The notes under the pieces were generated by a model. The model made no database searches, was not told where the DNA came from, and saw only the letters and a list, made by a program, of their open reading frames with translations. Source: Ciona savignyi (lineage: Eukaryota; Chordata; Ascidiacea; Phlebobranchia; Cionidae). Taken from it: a stretch of DNA of 64,000 nt. Positions 1 to 10,600 of the stretch are shown one piece after another. The stretch is taken from contig CH000786.1 in the NCBI GenBank assembly GCA_000149265.1, positions 975,437 through 1,039,436 on the forward strand, in the 5' to 3' direction. Both the position numbers and the translations under genes were made by a program. Positions within the stretch are counted from its first letter, which is position 1; each line of letters opens with the position of its first letter.

Positions 1-621
1 GATTCAGTTACAAAGATATTAGTGATTCAGACTGTACCATATTTCTTTTATATATTCAAAAAACTCATTATAATCCTCTGGTTCGTTGTAATGTATGTTA
101 TTGCCAAAGGCAGTTGTTAAATGTTTTTTTTGTAATTACTAAGTTAGTTGAACTGCCGCTGTGCGCATCAAAACTTACTGAGAGGTAGATAGTTTTGATA
201 TGCTACCGTCTACGTAGGACAGTGTTCCTAAAAAAATGGGGGTTTAGTATTCCTGCACAGCCTACAATACGGACAACTTTACACATATGGCCAAAGGATT
301 TATACTTCTGCCAATTACCAAATTAGAATTAATTTAACTTGTATTCCCTGTATCTAACCATGAATGTATAAGGTTCGAACACTCATTTTTATCCTTTTTG
401 TGTGCCTTAAACGACAATGTGTTATAATCAGATTACCTGGTATTGTGGTGCAAGTCAGGTTGTTGAGTTGTATATTCGTTTAATTTCAAATTTTAGAACG
501 ACTCATCAAATTGTGATATTTTTCATTAAATGACATTTATAAGGTTAAAAAAACATATAAAGTGGGTGAAGATCAAACAGCCCACCCACTGGTCATTCAC
601 CCCCCCTCCTTTCTCATCCAG
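1..621 (+). other. Claspin upstream intron, no feature seen
   Basis: AT-rich sequence before the first visible Claspin exon. No coding exon was found; the polypyrimidine stretch around 600-621 is the acceptor of the exon starting at 622. Confidence 0.5.
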
Positions 622-3600
622 GTGAACAAAGTCCACTTGAAGCGGATGTTGGACGAGGATCAACGGCAGATCGAGCTGCTCCAGGAGGCGCTCATCGACG
701 AGACAGCCGATGCAAAGAGGACACGCAAATTCAGATGGAAGAACGCTGGTAAGAAACCTTACTTGGTAGAAAATGTTTTAATCTTGCAGATATATCTCTG
801 AGTCATAGGGGTGGCATGTGACCTCAGTACAAAAATGTTTGAAAAAAGTCTAATTGGATTTATTCTGAAATAGAAAACTGGTTATCTTAGAGCAGAGGCG
901 TGCAACATACGGCCTGTGGGCCACAGCACGGCCCGCAGTACCTATTTACGTGGCCCACTACGGACTTCGTGCTTCGTAGCCTATCGTACTGTGACGACCT
1001 CCCATTGTTTCAGTATAATGTACATTGTATGAAAACGGCCATTTTCTGGCAGTGGTACAGTATTACGTGTATTAATGTATAGGTACAAAACTGAGCTTTT
1101 AGATAACTGAAGCAATTGCCGAAAAATGAAAGCCGTCATAAAAAAATATGAGTTGTTCGATGGTATGGCCCGCGGTATCTTTATACTTACAAGTACGTTT
1201 TGGCCCATTGCGCGAAACAGTTACACACCCCTGTCTCAGAGTTTGCAACTGTTTGAAAATCAAAGTACTTTTCGCGCGGTTATAAAACTCAAAATCGGAT
1301 ATCCCCAGCTTAAAAACACTTTATCCCTCTTTCCCCCCCCCCTCTCCCACAGACGATGGCTTCACCCAAGACATGTTCCATTCTGACGACGAAGACGACG
1401 AAAATGGTTGTCATGGCGATGATGACGTCATCGCCGCCATAGATACGAACGAGGAGAGCAGCTGGAGGAAGATGAGGTTGGAACGACAGGAGTTCCTCGA
1501 GAGCAAGCCGGAAAACGACCTCATTGAGTGAGTTTTCTTGTGTTTGGTTGAAATTTCTATTTTCTCTGTTAGACATCATAGTTATTGAATTAACCACTGA
1601 AGAGAGATACGCTATTCCTTGAAAAGTCACAAAATTACTCCATGAATAGTCACAAAATAAACCCTACAAAAGTCACAAAATTACTCCTAGAAAAGTCACA
1701 AAATTACTTCTAGAAAAGTCACAAAATTACCCCTAGAAAAGTCACAAAATTACTCCTAGAAAAGTCACAAAAATACCCCTGGATAAGTCACAAAATTACT
1801 CCTAGAAAAGTCACAAAATTACTTCTAGAAAAGTCACAAAAATACCCCTAGAAAAGTCACAAAATTACTCCTAGAAAAGTCACAAAATTACTCCTAGAAA
1901 AGTCACAAAATTACTTCTAGAAAAGTCACAAAATTACTTCTAGAAAAGTCACAAAAATACCCCTAGAAAAGTCACAAAATTACTTCTAGAAAAGTCACAA
2001 AAATACCCCTAGAAAAGTCACAAAATTACTCCTAGAAAAGTCACAAAATTACTTCTAGAAAAGTCACAAAAATACCCATAGAAAAGTCACAAAATTACTC
2101 CTAGAAAAGTCACAAAATTACTCCTAGAAAAGTCACAAAATTACTTCTAGAAAAGTCAAAAAAAATACTTTTAGAAAAGTCACAAAATTACTTCTAGAAA
2201 AGTCACAAAATTACTTCTAGAAAAGTCACAAAAATACCCCTAGAAAAGTCACAAAATTACTCCTAGAAAAGTCACAAAATTACTTCTAGAAAAGTCACAA
2301 AAATACCCCTAGAAAAGTCACAAAATTACTCCTAGAAAAGTCACAAAATTACTTCTAGAAAAGTCACAAAATTACTTCTAGAAAAGTCACAAAATTACTC
2401 CTAGAAAAGTCACAAAATTACTTCTAGAAAAGTCAAAAAAATACTCCTAGAAAAGTCACAAAAATACTTCTAGAAAAGTCACAAAAATACCCCTAGAAAA
2501 GTCACAAAATTACTCCTAGAAAAGTCACAAAATTACTCCTAGAAAAGTCACAAAAATACCCCTAGAAAAGTCACAAAATTACCCCTAGAAAATTCACAAA
2601 ATTACTCCCTGAAAAGTCACAAAAAAACTCTTTGTAAACGTCATGAAGATTTGTTCCTGTTTTAAAATTGTAGCTACTGGTGTGTTGTGCATTTATGGAC
2701 ATAGAAAAATTAATTTCCATATTTGTATGCTCAATAAGAGTTTTCCTCATATGGTGTATTATATGAGAAATGCCCTGCCCCAAGGCATGCGACTATCCTA
2801 TTGTTTTTAAATATACAGTCAGATCAGTTGTATGTGGGACTAGGGATGCACAAACTAGTATATCGAATCTGGAATCCCGTAGGATTCGAATCCAAATATT
2901 ACGTTTATTTCGAATATTTGGATTCGAAATAATATACATTGCACATTAAGAAACTATAATTGCATGGAATTCCTTTTTATTTCCATTGTACATATTGCAG
3001 CAGCGTTGATTACAACGGATATTATAAGCATGGGCGCCGACATCCGCAGTTGCGCCGCAATGTCTGTTTTATAATTACGCAAAAAATTCCCTGCGCATTT
3101 AAATAATTATCACATTAAATCGTCTAACCGCAGCGCCGCTTTTCCAGCGGTGTTTATTGCTTTGATCGGCGGTTTGACCTAGGGTTACGTTGACCTAGAT
3201 TCAATACAGGACCACTGACACACTCCCGTTTTTCCCCATGTTCTTCCCATTACTAAGTATTAGCTAGAGAGAACAGTAGGCTAACATCGGTTAACGGTTT
3301 TTTTTCTTTGATCAGTTAACCGTTATAAGAATCTGTATTCTTGCACAGCCCTCGCAGACACATAAATATTTGGTATATTCTTTCCGTATTGTTGACGCTG
3401 AGCTGCGTATTAACGACCATGCAATATTTCAGCGGGGGAAGTAGTTAGATTAAACACTTAAACTCCTGGCTTAATCTTTTAGCTTTGTAAATAGTTAGTA
3501 TCAGTAGTTCTATGCGAGTTAGTTCGATGGCATAGGGCTACGATTGTGACGTCATAAAATTTCGCGCAACGGTAACATTTTACTGAAGTGCGCTCGCCTA

Positions 3601-6600
3601 TGATTATAAGTATGTAATCACACTGGCCATAGGGATAGTCAGCGGCAGCAGGAATTTTTGACGATCTTGCCACTTTAACTCGAGTTTGCTTTTTAATATA
3701 GAATAGGATTCGATATTCTGGATTCGAAATAACTATTCTAGAATACCAAGATATTCTAGTTTGTGCATCCCTATGTGGGACATATCAGGTATGGTGGAGC
3801 TAAAAGCATTTTAAGCCTAGAGCTGGGGGTAACGCTAAAGTGAGGGAAACTGCTCACCAAAACTATGGAAAATAATTTTAGCCATGTACTGAACAATAAT
3901 CTTAACCCCAGAACTAACCCTAAATCTAACTCCGTGTTTAAAACTAATTATTATATCACAATCCTCATTTTAGTGTACAGTTTCCCTTTTTCCTGTTTTC
4001 CCTTTTAATTTTTTCCCTAGAACTGCTTTATCAGTCTATCATCAGTGCTTTATACAACTGGTACTGGTTGGTGCGCATCTAACCTTCTCGCAAATCATCC
4101 GTTTAAATACGCAACGTTGTCACACGATTTTTGATGAATAAAAGTGACTAAAACCTCTTACATTATAGACAAGACAGCCAACTGCTTTCTCTGGGCAGAA
4201 ACGCAATACAGCGTTCGAGGGTGTTATCTGAAGTCAATGAACTGTCACGTGGTACGTACTATATCATGTTCACCTGTTTAACAGAGCAACAAAACTAATT
4301 CTTTGATATCTAATTGTAAAAGAGGCTTGTTATGAGAAAGCTTACACCTGTATTCAAGCGCCTCTTACTTTTCTAGTGCTGTTTACCACTGTTGTGGGTA
4401 ATCTTTTTTTCCATTAGAATCTGTTTTACTACTGATCATTTTGTTATGCGTAATTTTTCATCTGGAGGTGGTTAATTAAATTACTTAACCAAACATATTT
4501 TTACATCTGACATGCATATAAAGTTTTAGGGTGTTCTGTCCTGGGCAATATTCTTCTTTCCACCGATTTATCACATGAAACGCTGTAATCCTTTTCTATA
4601 TTCCTAAAGTCCAACTCAATGTTGATTATTTGCCATTGTCACCACAGATTCTCCTACCTTGTCAAGATCTAACAGTATGTCGTTAAGCAGTGTAAGTTTT
4701 GTCATATTTTTTGAATTGTTGGCTAAAGACATGTTTTAACTACTTTCGTCTTTTAATGTTTCCATTTTTTATAACTGGATTATTTTTTTTTGATTGTTGG
4801 CTAATTTATAACAGAAAACCAATTCTTGTATACAGAAATATACCTTTTTAGTGTTAGAAAATTAGTAAAAAGTTTTTGTCATATCCTATTTTAAAATATA
4901 TAATTTTTTAGATGACATTCATGGTATATTCTAGAGAAAAATAAATTACAAGGGATTTATAACATTGCTAATCATTAGATTACTCTGTGCTCACCATTGC
5001 GTAACCAGAGTTTTTGTTACAGGTTATTGTGTATGATTTAGTATTCCTTTATTTTTAGTAGGTTTATTAGGTTTACAAAGTGATTTGCGTCCAGTATCGA
5101 ACCTTAAACCATTTAGGTAAAACGTTCAAATCGACCAAGCAACAAAAGTGTAACAATTTTCACTTAAACATTTTTTTTATTAGTTTTTCTACATTAGGTT
5201 TGACCGCCAAGTCTGGCTTTACCGGTGCTAAATAATTAGTTGGTTTATAGACGTGTTTTACCTACTCCCGTTCCCGTCTTTTTCCTGGTACCAGTGTTTT
5301 ATGGATATCCCCGTGAATGGGAAAACCAAGGGGTTAACTCATGGGCAATCGTCAGATCACCTCGCGCCCATCGTCAGGTTACCGGAGCTATTGCAGTTTG
5401 TTGTATATGATAGACACGTTCCTTCAATTTGATAGAACCCATTAATCCGCTGGGTTCAGGCAATGTCCATAAAGGGCCTTGCCCAAAGACACAACCGACT
5501 AGCTAGCGACCAGTTTCGCACCTGCAACCTTTCGATTGAAAGACGACACACTTAACCGTTAGACCAACGGGTCAGACGACATGAATAAACTGAACTTAAT
5601 TAGATTCAGACACTGCTGCGTTTTCCAAGAGTTATTTGCTCATTTCTATACAGGATGCATTGATGTGAAATAATTTGCCTTAAAATTAATTCTGTGCCCA
5701 CTAACACAAGTTACAAAGCACGGTAATCGGTAGTGCATCTGACCAGCAGTTTTTCAGCTGTGTTCCTGGACAAGGCACGCACGGGAGTACACATGATTAT
5801 CTTATAAGAAAACTAAAAGAAGGAAAGAAGGGAAACTGATCACTTAATAAAGATTAGGACATTAAAATTAGTTTTAAAATTGGGGTTAGATCTGTGATTG
5901 CGTTTAGTGTTCAGGACAGGGTTTAAATTAGTTTCCATATTTTTACTAAGCAGTTTCCCTCCTTCCCTCACCACCTATTTTCCTTCTTTTAGTGTTGTCC
6001 TCATCTTATCATTATTTCGTTTTTCAGTTTCAGTTCAACTCCCAAAGTTCGTTTTTGTCAAGAAAGCCAGAAATTTTGTCGAAATTTTCCACCTACAAGG
6101 AATTGAAGAGCATAAAGGGCGCTGTCAACTCAGATAAAATGGTTTTCAAGGTAAGCATAAACTATACTGCATATTTGAGCGACTTTCTATGTTAGTTGTC
6201 CACCTCTTATCGGAGCCATGACCCTATATCCGGGCATCCCTGTATATCTGAGCTACCCATAGCGGTGGAATCAAAAATTATCATTACAGTTCGTTTAATC
6301 TGTATTTAACGTATTGTATCTAACGTATTTGCTTTATTTATATAATACTTGTATAGGATAGTCTTGTTTAGGATAGGATAGGATAGGATATTCATCTTTA
6401 TCCCCGTGAATGGGAAAACCAAGGGGGTTAACACACGGGCAATCGTCAGATCACCTCGCGCCCATCGTCGGGTTACCGGAGCTATTGCAGTGTGTTGTAT
6501 ATGATAGACACGTTCCTTCAATTTGGTACAACCCATTAATCCGCTGAGTTCAGGCAATATTCGTGAAGTGCCTTGCCCAAGGACACAACCCACTAGCTAG

Positions 6601-6863
6601 CGACCAGTTTCAAATATGTAACCCTTCGACTGAAAAGTGACGCAATAAACCACCAGTCTAATCGGTCGGAGTAATTAACCGCGTGGTAAGCTCGCCCCCG
6701 AGGATAAAACATAAATATCCTATCTCGTCCTATTTAACAGGTTGTAGCCAACAATCAAAGCGAAAAACGAAAACCAACCAAACCGTCAAGCGTCGCCCCT
6801 GTGTCAAAAAAGCCTCGTTTGGACCAAGATTCCAATAGTGTTTTCACTTTGCTGGAGACCTGA
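622..6863 (+). CDS. CLSPN: Claspin, C-terminal part (gene begins upstream of window)
   Basis: Claspin is the nuclear fork-associated adaptor that lets ATR activate Chk1. Six exons are visible: 622-748, 1353-1527, 4169-4251, 4648-4691, 6028-6150 and 6741-6863 (TGA at 6861), giving 224 residues with phases 0-1-2-1-0-0 that close exactly. Family signals are the basic stretch RTRKFRWKNADDGFTQDMF across the first junction, an acidic DDEDDEN run, a WRKMRLERQEFL helix, SSFLSRKPE near the end, and a C-terminus ending SVFTLLET. These match the conserved C-terminal region of animal Claspins. The Chk1-binding repeats would lie upstream of the window. The fifth exon could start 6 bases later (tandem acceptors TTTCAG TTTCAG), an in-frame two-residue choice. 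The first coding exon seen here is not the gene start: it follows a clear acceptor. Confidence 0.9.
893..1233. mobile_element. Short non-autonomous hAT-type element
   Basis: A 341-bp element in a Claspin intron. The left end reads CAGAGGCGTGCAAC and the right end, reversed, CAGGGGTGTGTAAC, an imperfect terminal inverted repeat with the CAG start usual for hAT elements. It is flanked by 8-bp direct repeats TCTTAGAG (885-892) and TCTCAGAG (1234-1241), one mismatch. The interior begins with the GGCC-rich sequence typical of hAT ends. No transposase is encoded. Confidence 0.7.
1622..2632. repeat. 23-bp minisatellite, about 44 copies
   Basis: Tandem array with the unit AAAGTCACAAAATTACTCCT plus AGA. 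Copies alternate among a few variants (ACTCCT, ACTTCT, ACCCCT), and the order of variants suggests higher-order duplication of blocks. It lies wholly within the Claspin intron between the exons ending at 1527 and starting at 4169. Confidence 0.97.
2841..3773. mobile_element. Non-autonomous hAT-type element, 933 bp
   Basis: Starts TAGGGATGCACAAACTAG and ends with the inverse CTAGTTTGTGCATCCCTA, perfect over at least 18 bases. It is flanked by identical 8-bp direct repeats TGTGGGAC at 2833-2840 and 3774-3781. Further inward, copies of GGATTCGAA-type sequence sit near both ends. No transposase reading frame is present, so it would depend on an autonomous hAT relative. It sits in a Claspin intron. 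Confidence 0.85.
3838..4018. repeat. Foldback repeat family A, copy 1
   Basis: Begins GAGGGAAACTGCTCACCAAAA and ends with the inverse TTTTAGTGTACAGTTTCCC; the interior contains degenerate CTAAC(C/T)C repeats. Same family as copies near 5.9, 9.3, 14.0 and 14.3 kb. Probably a small non-autonomous inverted-repeat element. Confidence 0.65.
5300..5576 (-). repeat. tRNA-derived SINE family 1, full copy
   Basis: The tRNA-like head at the right end carries an A-box-like TGGTCTAACGGTTAAGTGTG-type segment and a B-box-like AGGTTGCAGGTGCGAAAC segment, followed by a body ending near the CCCATTCACGGGGATA segment. Lies in a Claspin intron. Confidence 0.85.
5822..5990. repeat. Foldback repeat family A, copy 2
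   Basis: GGGAAACTGATCACTTAATA at the left and CTAAGCAGTTTCCCTCC at the right form the inverted ends. Located just upstream of the fifth visible Claspin exon. Confidence 0.6.
6370..6670 (-). repeat. SINE family 1, full copy with GGATA tail
   Basis: A (GGATA)n run at 6370-6390 is the reverse complement of the TATCC-rich 3' tail, followed by the body and a decayed tRNA-like head. It sits in the last Claspin intron, next to a second SINE-like tail fragment at 6700-6735. Confidence 0.85.
6684..6740 (+). repeat. SINE 3' tail fragment forming the last Claspin splice acceptor
   Basis: CCGAGGATAAAACATAAATA followed by TCCTATCTCGTCCTATTTAACAG resembles the 3' end of SINE family 1 and runs straight into the exon at 6741. 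The pyrimidine tract of the acceptor is therefore SINE-like sequence. Confidence 0.5.
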
Positions 6864-6940
6864 AACTCGTCTTGTCCATTGAATCATCATTCCACTTTAT
6901 TGCACGCGTTCGCCTAATCGCGATTTAGGCAGATTTTATA

Positions 6941-6946
6941 AATAAA
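6941..6946 (+). terminator. Claspin polyadenylation signal
   Basis: AATAAA lies 78 bases after the Claspin stop codon, a normal distance. This is the only canonical hexamer close to the stop. Confidence 0.6.
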
Positions 6947-6949
6947 ATA

Positions 6950-7669
6950 TTTCGTATTCATCATGTCAATTTTGTTGATGTGTTGGACAATCATTACCAG
7001 CCAATAATTCTTCTATCCCCACTGAATATGTGACACGGCCGACTATCTAGTGACCAGTTTCCATCTACACTTTTCTGGTAAACACAACTTTCCACGGCAC
7101 TTATTTTCATTATCCATCCCAATTTACAACCATTTGTGAAAGCCTCTCATACTATTTATAGTATGATTGTGTATTATCTCTTTGCTTGACGTCAGTATAG
7201 GCTACATTTAGGATGTCGACAGATCCATATAGGGTCTACGAATATATTAAACAGACTATAAATATGTTTTTGACAGTTTATTTATATAGTACATAGGCCG
7301 ATAAAAAGTGGAAATAGTAAATAAAATAACGACCAATAACAAAAATAGAAAAAGAGTTTTAAAAAGTAGAAAAGGGTTAAATATTTGCACAGATGACTGA
7401 TTTACGTCTTGGTAACATCAACCAGATTGAATTTGGTTTTTGACCGAATATTTATAAAGTTTACATACAAAAAACACAAAATATTTTTTAGTGAAAAATA
7501 TAAAAAGTTCGTAAAAAAGTGTGGACGTAGTAACAATGAACAAAGTAAATCATAAACACCGATTAACTTATAAATTTAAATATTACATCTCTTATATCGT
7601 ATATATATGAATACAAAGACAGGTTTAACGCCATTTGCAATGTTTGATACAGTGGACCTGAAGATAGAT
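6950..7669. other. Convergent 3' flank between Claspin and the multicopper oxidase
   Basis: AT-rich sequence between two genes that end facing each other. Nothing coding seen. TTTATT occurrences near 7278 could be the oxidase polyadenylation signal on the - strand. Confidence 0.5.
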
Positions 7670-10600
7670 CTAATCGACCAAGGTCTGCCTGTACTCATTC
7701 AGGTAGAAGAAAGGGTTCCTTAGGTAATCAGCCAAATTCGTCGGGTAAGTCGCCAGCAACCAGCGGATGAAGTCAAGAAAGTTGATTGGCATTTGCATGA
7801 CGGTGGTGGGGGCAGCTGTAGTGGTTGGAGTCGTGGTGGTAACGGTTTGCGTGGTCGGGGTCCCGACAGTTGTAGCCGGCGGTGGGAGGTTGGGCACCCC
7901 GGGGTAAAAATCGCCGGGGTGGCACGTCCCAGGGTAAACGTTGTTGCTAGGAACCCGCATTCCAGCAGTGGACGAACCTGTCAGGAAATGTCGTTTTTTA
8001 ACCGAGAATGATAGATATTGTATGGTCGTGTGGCCGATTGGTATACCCGACCGATACATATACAAGCTCAAACACGAAAAACTGTGATAATGAAATAATT
8101 AAACATTTTCGTATAAGTTTCTTTCTCCCAGCAAAAAAAGATGAATAGACTTTGATTCTGGTCAATCCTCAAAATATTTACGCAAATAAATGCGCATGGC
8201 TTACCTTCAGGGACAACTTCCGTCACAAGTGCCATGCCCTGGTCGGAGTGCACTGTGTTGTGGCAATGCACGAATACACGGCCAGTGAAGTCAAGTGGCA
8301 CGAAGCGAATCTGCAAAAAAATAAATTACATTTCTCTTGAAATTCCACAAACCGAATTGGTTGTGATTTTCTATATATGGCCCAGTTTTGGTCCATAAAA
8401 AAACATGTACGGCCGTTTGGACTGAAACCGACTTGTTCAATAAAAACGGCCTTGACGAGACCCTTAAGTTAAAAACCTAGGCCAATAAACAAATCTCTTT
8501 AACGTTTGTATGGCCGAATGGTTAACGCAAGTGATTCACATAATGCTCTCTGTATAAAATAAAACTGTTTTGGTGTTTCAAAATTTAGTCTGTATAAACA
8601 ATTAAATTATATGCATGCTATAGATACAAATTTGGTCCTAATGCAGCAAACATTTAGTTCCCTTGCATCGTAAAAGCATAAAACTCCCCACTTACAGTGA
8701 CGTTGGAAAGAGGCGGGACTGATATCGTGTCCCGGTATTCCCCGATTTCAGCATAAGCCAGGTTGCCGGGTCCGGTGTAATACCTTCTATCGTGGCCGAG
8801 AGAACCAAGCAAGGTAGACGATAGATTGACCTTTTTCGGACTTGGAGCACCTAAAGTCGATTTTTTAAAGTAATTCTTGGATAGTATATGCCTATGGCGT
8901 TTTTTATTGCAATGTAAGTAAAGGGTTAAAGCACACATACCAGATGTTAGTGCTGTGTTTATACAATGTATGTTGGTTAAATCACGGTAGCATTATAGTT
9001 GGTGTTGTAATATATCATCATAATTCAGTCGTTAGTAATCGACTATAAAATACACATAATGTCATATTGCTCTCTCTTTTATACATAACGCTGTGGTATC
9101 GGCGCTTTAAAATTTATCGAAGACCAATATGTAAGCTTGTTATTGGAAATCAATATGTTTTAAATTTAGGATGTGTACATATTTTAAATGGGACAAATTT
9201 TATTTTCTAAGAAATTATCTTATTTTTAAACCGAGTTTTATTTTTAAATTTTATTTTAAGCCCAAGGGCAAAGCTAAAGGGAGGGAAAGCGGGAAGGAGG
9301 GATGGAAGAAAACTGCTCACTAAAACTAACTCCAACTCCATGTTTAGAACTAACTCTAATGCCCTAATATTCATTTTAGTGTGCAGTTTTTTCCCTTTCC
9401 GCCTTACCGCTTTCCCTCCCTTAAGTTTTCCTCCATTTACAAATATCCCAAATATTTTAGTCGGTTTCTGACTAAGGACCATTGTAACATGTTAGAATAA
9501 TAATTTGTAGTTTTTGATATTTATGAGTGAAAAAAACATCAAAATCGTTAAAATTATGTCAAAATCTTTAACATAGGTCACATAAATATACTTCGTTCAA
9601 AAACTTATATTTCTTTAAAAATTAGATCTTTTCATATTTATTTTCGCTTTTTTAAGGTTGATGCTGTATCCTTTGGGTGAAGGTCTGCATCTCACTAAGG
9701 TGAGAACAATATTAGTCGTGGGGCATAAAAGCAATAGAACTCATACCTCCAAGCGTAAATCCGGTGTACTGGTATTCGCAGTGGTCCCCGTTTTGGTCCA
9801 CAATTCTCTCTACTGTTATGTTGGGGTTGGTAGGTGGAGCGGTCGGCGGACCAAATGGGTTGTTCACATTGCTGTCCGTTATAATCACAGGCCCGTTGTA
9901 CTTGTTGTAGCTGATCACCTGAGATCGACACGACACCGTTTAGGATAGGATATTCGTGTTTATTCCCGTGAATACGAAAACGCAAGAGGCGTTAATACAC
10001 CGGAATTCGTCAGATTACTTCGTGTCCACTTTCGGGTTAACGGAGCTATTGCAGTGTATTGTATGATTCAGACGTTCTTTAACTTAAAAAAACCCATCAT
10101 CCCATGAGTTTAGGCAGTGTCCTTTAAGTGCCTTACCCAAGGCCACAAGCGACCAGCTAGCGACCAGTTTCGTATCTGCAATCTATCAGCTAAAAGGCGA
10201 TTTACGAACCCACCAAGCTGTATGGACAGATTATGGTCCTACCACAATCACCATTCGTTCAGTTATCTTGTTTTCGACATGGTATAACATTATAAACAAG
10301 TCAAGCTGTACAATTTCCTTCGATTATTACGCACCTGGAAATGGTTGACGTGAACGTGCATTGGATGCATTAGAACTGGATGGGGGTTGATGAATGTCCA
10401 TTCTTGTAGTTTGCCCAGCTGCATTTTGTATCTTCAAAGTGAATCCGATTAAAACAACGTGTATAATATACTCTGACTATACTATAATATACTATAACTA
10501 TAAATACACCACATGGTTATGCCAGGCGGGTGATTTTACAATGACTTAAACGCGTTGTGCCAAAACGATAATTGGTATTTCGTCGTTTATATAAGTAACA

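Noticed and set aside
1622-2632. Possible CRISPR-like array
   Set aside because: The units are contiguous and nearly identical with no unique spacers, in an intron of a eukaryotic gene; it is a minisatellite.
3479-3673. 64-codon frame inside the 933-bp hAT-type element
   Set aside because: No similarity to a transposase that I can see; too short, and the element is non-autonomous.
7793-8011. Glycine-rich open frame on the + strand
   Set aside because: It is the antisense of the Thr/Pro-rich last exon of the multicopper oxidase.
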